A DNA stretch of 12,675 nucleotides, taken from contig CADBRS010000181.1 of the NCBI GenBank assembly GCA_902797125.1, positions 1-12,675 on the forward strand, given 5' to 3'. The notes under the pieces are model-generated. The model saw nothing but the letters and a program-made list of their open reading frames with translations. It had not been told where the DNA came from and made no database searches. Source of the DNA: an uncultured Ruminococcus sp. (GTDB taxonomy: Bacteria; Bacillota; Clostridia; Oscillospirales; CAG-272). The translations under genes and the position numbers were made by a program. This document shows, in pieces, positions 1 to 5,911 of this stretch. How positions within the stretch are numbered: the first letter of the stretch is position 1; the number at the start of each line of letters is the position of its first letter.

Positions 1-764
1 ACCTCGTTGATCGCCGAATTGAAAGCCAGGGACAGCGCGGTCTTCTGGTTTTCAGACTGCTTGCGGCCGAACGGGACAAGGGAAGCGATGCAGGTATACT
101 CATCGTCCTTGAAATTCATTCTGAGGATCTTTTCGATCACGTCTCCGGATTTGAATGATTCGGGATTAATCGAGAGAACGCCTGCCTCTTTCGGGCGAAG
201 CTGTGCATCCAGGTTGACGCCTATCGTGACCGATTTGATCTCCCGGACACGCTGCGTGAGCTCATTAAGTTTTTTGTTGAGCTCGGCATAATATTCGCTC
301 TCTGCCAGCTCCTGAACGGCGTCACTGAGTTTCAGAAAGGCGCGGCCTTTCAGGTTCGGCCTGGCCGAACTGAGGCCGGAATTCATAACTTCAATGCCCG
401 CGATATAGAGCTCGATTTCAGTCATGGATGACAGATAGTCGTTCGTGTCGCCGCTGTCTGCTTCCAGTCTGCGCAACTCCATGATATCGGTCAGGACCGG
501 GATCAGTTTGTTGAGCATGGTCGTCAGTTCGGGACAGCGGAGCATGTCGTCGAACGTCTCCATGCGGTATTTCATCACCTCGGGATCCATCGTGAAATAG
601 TCGGACAGGTTCCCGTTTTTCAGATCGAATGCTTCCAGCAGACCGAGTTCTTCCAGATCGAACATATCGATATCCGGAAGCTTTTCCCCGGACAGATGAT
701 CTCTTTTGGAAGCGAGATCGGGATAGATCAAACTGAAATTACTTAAATCCAATTGTTTTTCCAT
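1..764 (-). CDS. MutS-related DNA mismatch repair-like ATPase (N-terminal part; runs off the window)
   Basis: The reading frame starts at ATG 764 and is open to the window edge, giving 254 residues. A GGAAGGAAG ribosome binding site lies a few bases upstream. The visible part is mostly helical and charged. It resembles the clamp/lever region of MutS-related proteins of Clostridia, a family shorter than true MutS that lacks the mismatch-recognition domain. The best marker is the stretch at residues 177-200 (SVTIGVNLDAQLRPKEAGV and following), which I recognise from proteins annotated as MutS-domain proteins. The ATPase domain with the Walker A motif would lie beyond position 1 and cannot be checked. 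The gene begins 15 bp after the PHP phosphoesterase gene and is probably co-transcribed with it. Family members are assumed to bind DNA junctions, but their role is not well defined. I am fairly sure of the family and unsure of the function. Confidence 0.72.
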   Translation of the reverse strand, partial: MEKQLDLSNFSLIYPDLASKRDHLSGEKLPDIDMFDLEELGLLEAFDLKNGNLSDYFTMDPEVMKYRMETFDDMLRCPELTTMLNKLIPVLTDIMELRRLEADSGDTNDYLSSMTEIELYIAGIEVMNSGLSSARPNLKGRAFLKLSDAVQELAESEYYAELNKKLNELTQRVREIKSVTIGVNLDAQLRPKEAGVLSINPESFKSGDVIEKILRMNFKDDEYTCIASLVPFGRKQSENQKTALSLAFNSAINE

Positions 765-779
765 AATGACTTCCTTCCG

Positions 780-1598
780 TCAGAGATGAAATGAGTGAGG
801 TTTTCCGTCCCGGAAGACCGTGACGTAGCGGATGCCTGCTGCTTCAAGGAGCGCATATCCTTCCTTGATGCCTTTGCCGATCTGTTCCAGTTTATGCGCA
901 TCCGAACCGACTGTTACGAGTTCGCCTCCAAGACCGGCATACAGTCTGAGGAGGGAAATATCCGGCATCGTATAGTCGTCTCCGCGCGCCAGCGGACTGA
1001 CATTCAATTCCAACGCGATCCCTTTCGCGATCAACGCCTTGAAAAGATCCGCGATCTGTTCTCTGAACTCGTTTGTTGCCAGTTTTCTGCCTGCTTTGCG
1101 GAGATATCTCTCCATATATGTGATATGGGCCAAAGTGTGTATGCCCGGATATTCGATCACACGGACCATTTCTTTGATCGTCTGCTCAAACAGAGAACGG
1201 ATCTTTTCATCCGTATATTCGGGATGACCGAAAGGAATGAGGGCAAAATCCGGAAGCCCCGGGAGGTTGTGGATCGATCCGATCACAAAGTCGAAATTGT
1301 GGCGTGCCATCAAGTCGTTCGCTCTGTCCGGATATTCAAAAGGCTCTCCCAATTCGACACCGTATGAGACGTGCAGATCTTTCTTGTATTTTTCTTTGCA
1401 GGAAAGGATCTCTTCCTCCATCCGGAGATCATCCGGGATCCCGTAGCCCATTTCACGGGCGTTCGTATCAAAATGATCCGTAATGGCCAGATCCGTAAGG
1501 CCCAGTGAAACGGCCTTTCGGCACATGGCATCTGGAGTTGACGCAGCATCCCCGTCAAAAGACAGATAGGAATGTGTGTGACTGTCAGCGAAAACCAT
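780..1598 (-). CDS. PHP-domain phosphoesterase, HisJ-like (histidinol-phosphatase family)
   Basis: This is a 272-residue single-domain PHP protein. The expected metal-binding motifs are present in order: DSHTH (H7, H9), ITDHFD (H42), VELGE (E82), GSIHN (H110), AHI (H158) and GSDAH (D233, H235). Together they form the trinuclear metal site of the PHP superfamily. Length and motif order fit HisJ-type histidinol-phosphatases, which remove phosphate from L-histidinol phosphate in histidine synthesis. No other his gene is nearby, so another small phosphoester substrate is possible. I chose the ATG at 1598 because AAGGAG sits 9 nt before it. The upstream start at 1628 (TTG) would lie only about 8 nt from the predicted transcription start and has no ribosome binding site. 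The MutS-related gene follows after 15 bp. Confidence 0.85.
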   Translation of the reverse strand: MVFADSHTHSYLSFDGDAASTPDAMCRKAVSLGLTDLAITDHFDTNAREMGYGIPDDLRMEEEILSCKEKYKKDLHVSYGVELGEPFEYPDRANDLMARHNFDFVIGSIHNLPGLPDFALIPFGHPEYTDEKIRSLFEQTIKEMVRVIEYPGIHTLAHITYMERYLRKAGRKLATNEFREQIADLFKALIAKGIALELNVSPLARGDDYTMPDISLLRLYAGLGGELVTVGSDAHKLEQIGKGIKEGYALLEAAGIRYVTVFRDGKPHSFHL

Positions 1599-1642
1599 GT
1601 GTACACTCTCCTTGGACAACATCCGCAAACTTCTACGAGTAT

Positions 1643-1671
1643 ATTATAAACATATAGCGGTCAAATTACAA
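1643..1671 (-). promoter_or_regulatory. Sigma-A-type promoter for the PHP/MutS-like operon
   Basis: On the minus strand there is TTGTAA (1671-1666), a 17-nt spacer and a perfect TATAAT (1648-1643). Transcription would start near 1636, giving a leader of about 38 nt to the ATG at 1598. The -35 matches consensus at 4 of 6 positions. A TTGACC inside the spacer is an alternative -35, but its spacing to TATAAT is only 10 nt. Confidence 0.62.
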
Positions 1672-1731
1672 GAGGGCACAGCCTGATAATTCGGAGGCGC
1701 GCACTCGTGATTTCGATTTTGCACCAACTGT

Positions 1732-1749
1732 ATTTTTGGTATCAAAAAT
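1732..1749. promoter_or_regulatory. Palindromic operator candidate upstream of uxaC
   Basis: The sequence ATTTTTGGTATCAAAAAT is an 18-bp inverted repeat in which 8 of 9 base pairs match; the one mismatch is next to the centre. It ends one base before the uxaC -35 element and lies about 60 bp from the divergent promoter. Position and symmetry suit a dimeric regulator. The TTGGTAT half resembles the TTGGTATACCAA core known for UxuR/ExuR-type hexuronate regulators in enterobacteria. Transferring that assignment to this organism is inference. Confidence 0.45.
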
Positions 1750-1750
1750 G

Positions 1751-1779
1751 TTGTTTTAGTTGTCTGTTTGTATTATAAT
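1751..1779 (+). promoter_or_regulatory. Sigma-A-type promoter for uxaC
   Basis: A perfect TATAAT lies at 1774-1779, preceded by a 17-nt spacer and TTGTTT at 1751-1756. The -35 is weak (3 of 6), which would fit a promoter that needs an activator or is relieved from repression. The leader to the uxaC ATG is about 35 nt. Confidence 0.6.
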
Positions 1780-1821
1780 TGAGTTCAGAAAAGTAGATCC
1801 AAGCACCGGAGGAACACCGCC

Positions 1822-3222
1822 ATGCAAGATTTTTTAACAAAAGACTTTATGCTGCACACCGAAACTGCCAGACAATTGTTTTTTGATTATGCCCAGTCGC
1901 TCCCGATAGTAGACTATCATTGCCATTTGTCACCGAAAGAAATCGCGGAAGACGCCGGTTTTTCCAATATTACGGAAGCCTGGCTGTACGGGGATCACTA
2001 CAAGTGGCGCGCGATGCGGAGCTGCGGTATCGAGGAGTCAAAAATCACAGGGGACGCTTCTGATTTTGACAAATTCGCGGCCTACTGTTCCATCATGCCC
2101 AAACTGATCGGCAATCCGCTTTATCATTGGTCTCATCTGGAATTGAGACGTTATTTCGATTGTGATTTGATCATCAATCCGAAAAACTGCAACGCCATTT
2201 GGGAAGAGACCGCCGAAAAACTCAAACAGGGAATGACGGCCCGGAATCTGATCCGTTCATCCGGAGTGGAAATCCTTTGCACTACAGACGATCCCGCCGA
2301 CGATCTCCGGTATCATAAACTGATTGCCGAGTCCGGATTTGAAACGAAAGTTTTTCCCGCCTTCCGGCCGGATAAAGGCATGAATTTGCGCAGGCCGGAT
2401 TTCAGGTCGTACATGGAAAAGCTCGGTGCTTCAACTGGCAAGACCATTACGACGCTGGAAGATGTCTGCGACGCATATGTCATCGCAATGGACCGGTTTG
2501 CAGAAGCAGGTTGCGTTCTTGCCGATCACGGGCTGGACAATGGGGTCTCCTTTGTGAGACCTGTCACTCATCTGGCAGGCACATACCTGACGAAGGCACT
2601 GAACGGCGACAAGGTGACCGAAGAGGAAGCAGTCATGTATCAGTCTTATATGGTCCGTTTCTTCGGCCGGGAATATAAGAGAAGAGGATGGACGATGCAG
2701 CTGCATTTCGGTGTGCTCAGAAATCCCAACGAAGTTATGTTCAAAAAACTGGGACCTGATTCAGGCTTCGATACGGTCCACGGAAAAAATACGATCTATG
2801 ATCTGGCCATGCTGCTCAATGACCTTGAGCAGAACGACGCGCTCCCGCGGACGATCCTTTATTCGGTCAATGCGTCCGATAATGCCGCGGTCGCGGCTTT
2901 GTGCGGTTCATTCTGCCGTGGAGACGGTTCCGGAAAGCCTACCGTTTTGCAGGGAAGTGCTTGGTGGTTCAACGATCACGATGAAGGCATGAGAGCGCAG
3001 ATCCGAACATATGCTAGCGAGTCTGCTCTCGGCAATTCTTTGGGCATGCTGACAGATTCAAGAAGCTTTCTGTCTTACCCGCGCCACGAGTATTACCGGC
3101 GGATTTTGTGCGACGAGATCGGCCGATGGGTCGAGAACGGAGACTATCCGAACGATCAGGAGTCACTCAAGTCGCTGATCTACGGTATCTGCTACGGAAA
3201 TGCCAGACAGTTGTTCGAGTAA
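1822..3222 (+). CDS. uxaC: Glucuronate (uronate) isomerase
   Basis: UxaC interconverts D-glucuronate with D-fructuronate and D-galacturonate with D-tagaturonate, the first cytosolic step of hexuronate breakdown. The protein has 466 residues, the usual family length. It belongs to the amidohydrolase superfamily. The HCH metal motif is at residues 33-35 (DYHCHLSP), followed by CTTDDPADDL (153-162), MQLHFGVLRN (292-301), GSAWWFNDHDEGM (378-390) and the family signature TDSRSFLSYPRHEYYRR (411-427) with the metal-site Asp412. GGAGGA lies 8 nt before the ATG. The gene has its own promoter and ends at a strong hairpin, so it is probably transcribed alone. No uxaB, uxuA, uxuB or kdg genes are visible here; the rest of the pathway must lie elsewhere. 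Confidence 0.97.
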   Translation: MQDFLTKDFMLHTETARQLFFDYAQSLPIVDYHCHLSPKEIAEDAGFSNITEAWLYGDHYKWRAMRSCGIEESKITGDASDFDKFAAYCSIMPKLIGNPLYHWSHLELRRYFDCDLIINPKNCNAIWEETAEKLKQGMTARNLIRSSGVEILCTTDDPADDLRYHKLIAESGFETKVFPAFRPDKGMNLRRPDFRSYMEKLGASTGKTITTLEDVCDAYVIAMDRFAEAGCVLADHGLDNGVSFVRPVTHLAGTYLTKALNGDKVTEEEAVMYQSYMVRFFGREYKRRGWTMQLHFGVLRNPNEVMFKKLGPDSGFDTVHGKNTIYDLAMLLNDLEQNDALPRTILYSVNASDNAAVAALCGSFCRGDGSGKPTVLQGSAWWFNDHDEGMRAQIRTYASESALGNSLGMLTDSRSFLSYPRHEYYRRILCDEIGRWVENGDYPNDQESLKSLIYGICYGNARQLFE

Positions 3223-3233
3223 TAATCAAACAC

Positions 3234-3267
3234 AAAAAAGGGTGCGTCACGGCGACGCACCCTCTTT
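3234..3267. terminator. Convergent terminator hairpin between uxaC and the epimerase gene
   Basis: A perfect 9-bp GC-rich stem (GGGTGCGTC at 3240-3248 with GACGCACCC at 3254-3262) encloses a 5-nt loop. On the minus strand it is followed by six T (complement of 3234-3239), a textbook intrinsic terminator for the rnhA operon. On the plus strand the tail is only TCTTTG, so termination of uxaC from the same stem is likely but weaker. Confidence 0.85.
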
Positions 3268-3279
3268 GCGGATTGGGAC

Positions 3280-4158
3280 TCACTGGATTGCGATATCGAA
3301 CTGTGTTTCCCAATAGAGACCTGCCGGGAGCCTGACCATATCATGTTTGGTATCCAGGTCGTCGACAACGCCTTCATCGGAAGGCAGTCCGTGCCAGGGC
3401 TCGATGCATAGATAGGGCGCTTCGGTCTTCGGCTTGTGCCAGAAGCCCAAATAGGGGAAACCGGGATAGGAAACGGTGACGCTCTTCTCAGACTTTGTAG
3501 ATTTGAGGCTGACGGATTCCGCCATGTCAGTTACAAAGATGGCGTCATTGTCGAACATGTCATGATGCAACCGATAGATCTTGCCCTCTTCGAGAGGAAA
3601 ATCGACCTTATCCGGAGTCATGAAGCACGTGTCGGACAGAATCAGTTTCTTGATCGGTGCTTTTTCCGAGAATTCGACGTAATAATCCGAGAAGGATTCT
3701 CCCTTCACAAGCGGGACGTTGAAACCGGGATGGCCGCCTACGGCGAAAGGCATCGTCTCCGTGCCTGTGTTGGTGACGCAGATGCGGGTCTCCAGTTTGT
3801 TCCCGTTCAATGTGTAAGTGATCTGGTACATGAAATGGAAGGGATATTCACGGAGTGTATCCTCATTGGCGGAAAGCGTGAACGTGGCGGAAGTATCCGT
3901 TTTCGATGTGATCGCCAGGTGCTGTCCTCTCAGGAAGCCGTGGATGCTCATCTCATACTCTTTGCCTTTGTAAGTATACTTTCCCTCTACCAGACGGCCG
4001 CAGATCGGAAAGAGAAGAATGGCCCGGTCGCCCCAGTAGGTTTTATCTCCTTGCCACAGATATTCGCATCCGTCCGCTTTGGTTTGGATGGACATAAGCT
4101 GAGCGCCTTTTTCCTCAATGACGACTTTCAGTTGCTCGTTCTCGATGGTGTGCAGCAT
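3280..4158 (-). CDS. Aldose 1-epimerase family protein, LacX type
   Basis: This 292-residue protein belongs to the galactose mutarotase-like superfamily, which interconverts alpha and beta anomers of free aldoses or modifies related sugars. The N-terminus (TIENEQLKVVIEEKGAQLMS) and the segment LLFPICGRL at 48-56 are typical of the LacX subgroup. Expected catalytic positions are visible: His73 in SIHGFLRG, His143 in GGHPGFN and Glu253 in CIEPWHGLPS. There is no signal peptide, so it is cytosolic. GAGGAG lies 8-9 nt before the ATG. It is the last gene of the rnhA operon, 20 bp after the E2-like gene, and ends at the convergent hairpin. The physiological sugar of LacX-type proteins is uncertain; nearby uronate and glycoside genes are compatible with a role in sugar use. 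Confidence 0.9.
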   Translation of the reverse strand: MLHTIENEQLKVVIEEKGAQLMSIQTKADGCEYLWQGDKTYWGDRAILLFPICGRLVEGKYTYKGKEYEMSIHGFLRGQHLAITSKTDTSATFTLSANEDTLREYPFHFMYQITYTLNGNKLETRICVTNTGTETMPFAVGGHPGFNVPLVKGESFSDYYVEFSEKAPIKKLILSDTCFMTPDKVDFPLEEGKIYRLHHDMFDNDAIFVTDMAESVSLKSTKSEKSVTVSYPGFPYLGFWHKPKTEAPYLCIEPWHGLPSDEGVVDDLDTKHDMVRLPAGLYWETQFDIAIQ

Positions 4159-4178
4159 AGTAAAAATCTCCTCGTGTA

Positions 4179-5198
4179 TTAGTAGATGTCTTCCCGAACG
4201 GATTCGGGTTTGGTGTCCAGAAGATCCGGATGTTCCAGATACCGTTTCAGTGTTTTGAAAGCGGAAGCGTACTGATAACCGCCGCAGATCCTTTCATCGA
4301 CGACGATTTTGAGTTCAACGATCTTTTTCGGCACCGTTTCGCCGTCTTTGTTGATGGTAGGGATCGTCTGCTTGACGCCGAACGCGATGAAGACAGGCAG
4401 GTTGCCGAAGTTATAGATGTGGTGATAAACAGGCGGGATACCTAATGATCCCATACTGGTAATGATCATGGAGCCGTGGAAAGGACTGACGCGGATTGCG
4501 CTTTTGGGGATCCATCCGTGATAATCCAGCCAGTTTAGGAACTTGATGGCCAGACTCAGAAGGAATCTCGGCATATGCAGGAGAGCCTTGTTCAGACTTT
4601 CCGTTCCGTTTGCTTCATCAGGGTTGTCCACGACTTCCCGGACTTTTTGGTTAAATTTCTCATAGACTTCATCTGCCGTGTCCGTGGGATCGAACCAGAC
4701 CTTGATGCCGGATTCCTCGCCGTCCCGGGACATGACTTTCTTCACGATGGCATTGACTTCGATGGTGCGTCTCGCATAGATACGCCTGCCAGACACGAAC
4801 CTATTGACTTCTGGGTGCTGGGACACCGTACGGACATAAGCGGCCAGAATGAGATGCAGGATCGTAAAGTAGGTTTTTCCGTCCCGGACTTTTTGCCTGC
4901 AATACTTGTCTGCCTGAGTCACGTCGATGCTGTCAAAGAAACTGACCATGGCGTCGCAGCGGTCTTTCATGATAAAAGGGGTCAACTTGATCAGCGGCTC
5001 GATGGAGCGTAAATAGCGCCCGTCATAGCGGTCCTTGAAACGCTTTTTCGCCATCAGTTTTTTTCTCTTTTCAGCTTCTTTGACCGCTTTTTCGGATTCG
5101 GCGGATTCATCGGGCCTAGGAGATGATTCTACACCTTCATTTTTTGGTGTTTCATCAACATATTCGAACTGCTGTTCTGCATGGGTGTTGTCTTCCAT
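4179..5198 (-). CDS. Stand-alone E2/CAT-like acyltransferase-fold protein with altered active-site motif
   Basis: The protein has 339 residues. Residues 1-55 are acidic, then lysine-rich, and look disordered. Residues 58-327 resemble the catalytic domain of 2-oxo acid dehydrogenase E2 components and chloramphenicol acetyltransferase. Recognisable pieces are TPFIMKDRCDAMVSF (73-87), SPFHGSMIITSMGSLGIPP (238-256), VFIAFGVK (269-276) and DERICGGYQYASAF (301-314). The lipoyl and peripheral subunit-binding domains of true E2 are absent, and no E1 or E3 gene is nearby. At the place of the catalytic DHRxxDG motif the protein reads DERICGG, so both the catalytic His and the following Asp are replaced. 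It may be a non-catalytic member or use another chemistry. Such E2-like proteins are common in gut Clostridia, without a settled function that I know of. It lies 14 bp after rnhA and is co-transcribed with it. Confidence 0.75.
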   Translation of the reverse strand: MEDNTHAEQQFEYVDETPKNEGVESSPRPDESAESEKAVKEAEKRKKLMAKKRFKDRYDGRYLRSIEPLIKLTPFIMKDRCDAMVSFFDSIDVTQADKYCRQKVRDGKTYFTILHLILAAYVRTVSQHPEVNRFVSGRRIYARRTIEVNAIVKKVMSRDGEESGIKVWFDPTDTADEVYEKFNQKVREVVDNPDEANGTESLNKALLHMPRFLLSLAIKFLNWLDYHGWIPKSAIRVSPFHGSMIITSMGSLGIPPVYHHIYNFGNLPVFIAFGVKQTIPTINKDGETVPKKIVELKIVVDERICGGYQYASAFKTLKRYLEHPDLLDTKPESVREDIY

Positions 5199-5212
5199 AA
5201 TTACTCCGTTTT

Positions 5213-5668
5213 TCAGTCACTGACCGGACTTGCTGCGCTGGCGCTGGACAGAGCCAATCGGTCACATCTCTCGTTATAGGGGTGCCCGTCGTGGCCTTTG
5301 ACCCAAATGAATGTCACTTTGTGGAAAGAGATCAGTCTCAATATCTGCTGCCACAAATCTGCATTCGGGACCATTTTGTCAGGCTGCTTTCGAATCCAAT
5401 TTTTCTTGGACCAATTGAAGACCCATCCTTCCGTGATGCTTCGCACCAGGTAGTTGGAATCTGAATAGAGCGTCACTTCACAGGCTTCTTTGAGCGCGCT
5501 CAGACCCATGATGGCCGCTGTCAGTTCCATCCGGTTGTTCGTCGTTTCAGGATCGGAACCGTTCAATACCTTTTCTATCCCCCGATAGACCAGGATGGCT
5601 GCCCATCCTCCGGGACCGCCTGGGTTTTTGAGGCAGGAACCGTCTGTATAAATGTCAACTTGTTTCAC
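5213..5668 (-). CDS. rnhA: Ribonuclease HI
   Basis: This enzyme cuts the RNA strand of RNA-DNA hybrids, removing Okazaki primers and R-loops. From GTG 5668 the product is 151 residues, close to the usual length of about 155. All active-site residues align with E. coli RNase HI: Asp9 (IYTDGSC), Glu48 (NNRMELTAA), Asp70 (LYSDSNY), His126 (VKGHDGHPYNERCD) and Asp136. The GTG start is chosen because family proteins begin right before VDIYTDGS and a G-rich GGGGGGA stretch sits 4-5 nt upstream. The open frame extends to 5791, but that part would be read across the predicted promoter and has no family similarity. It is the first gene of a three-gene operon. Confidence 0.95.
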   Translation of the reverse strand: MKQVDIYTDGSCLKNPGGPGGWAAILVYRGIEKVLNGSDPETTNNRMELTAAIMGLSALKEACEVTLYSDSNYLVRSITEGWVFNWSKKNWIRKQPDKMVPNADLWQQILRLISFHKVTFIWVKGHDGHPYNERCDRLALSSASAASPVSD

Positions 5669-5696
5669 TGCGTCCCCCCAGGTTCGTAATAAAACC

Positions 5697-5725
5697 AGTA
5701 TAAATGATTTAAACAAAAAATGCAA
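5697..5725 (-). promoter_or_regulatory. Promoter for the rnhA - E2-like - epimerase operon
   Basis: On the minus strand there is TTGCAT (5725-5720), a 17-nt spacer and TATACT (5702-5697). Transcription would begin near 5690, about 22 nt before the GTG start of rnhA. The short leader supports that start choice. The -35 is weak while the -10 matches at 5 of 6 positions. Confidence 0.5.
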
Positions 5726-5758
5726 GTGAACTGACTTGGAAAAATGCGGAACGGAGAA

Positions 5759-5772
5759 TTGTTTTACAACAA
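5759..5772. repeat. Short inverted repeat in the divergent rnhA / GH42-like intergenic region
   Basis: TTGTTTTACAACAA is a 14-bp palindrome with 6 of 7 matching pairs. It lies between the two divergent promoters, about 45 bp upstream of the plus-strand -10. It could be an operator, but a repeat of this length in AT-rich DNA may be chance. Confidence 0.25.
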
Positions 5773-5816
5773 ACGGGCAAAGATTCGACAAAAGAAGCGT
5801 TTTCCTTTACGGAATG

Positions 5817-5825
5817 TGATAAAAT
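5817..5825 (+). promoter_or_regulatory. Extended -10 promoter for the GH42-like / beta-helix operon
   Basis: TGATAAAAT provides the TGn extension plus a TAAAAT -10 hexamer (5 of 6). No good -35 was found at 16-18 nt spacing, which fits an extended -10 or regulated promoter. The leader to the ATG at 5912 would be about 80 nt. It contains a weak inverted repeat (TGCCGG near 5840 with CCGGCA near 5867) and nothing recognisable as a riboswitch. Confidence 0.42.
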
Positions 5826-5911
5826 AAACCGAAGAGCCGTGCCGGGCAGAAAACATGTCAAAAGGCCGGCAGTTCAAAACCAGGATGACCTAATGATTGG
5901 GAGGGAATGCC

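Noticed and set aside
7..291. Plus-strand open frame at the left edge
   Set aside because: The minus strand here encodes the continuous MutS-like frame; the plus frame is only its shadow.
795..1367. Plus-strand open frame opposite the PHP phosphoesterase
   Set aside because: All PHP metal motifs lie on the minus strand, and the plus frame shows no motif.
3436..4182. Open frame of 248 codons on the plus strand opposite the aldose epimerase
   Set aside because: It is antisense to a clear family member, has no ribosome binding site and no recognisable protein family.
5669..5791. N-terminal extension of RNase HI by 41 residues
   Set aside because: It overlaps the predicted promoter, has no ribosome binding site and no family similarity; the GTG at 5668 fits the family start.
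5826..5911. Possible riboswitch or attenuator in the leader of the GH42-like operon
   Set aside because: Only a 6-bp inverted repeat with a long loop is visible; no known riboswitch core or U-tract was found.
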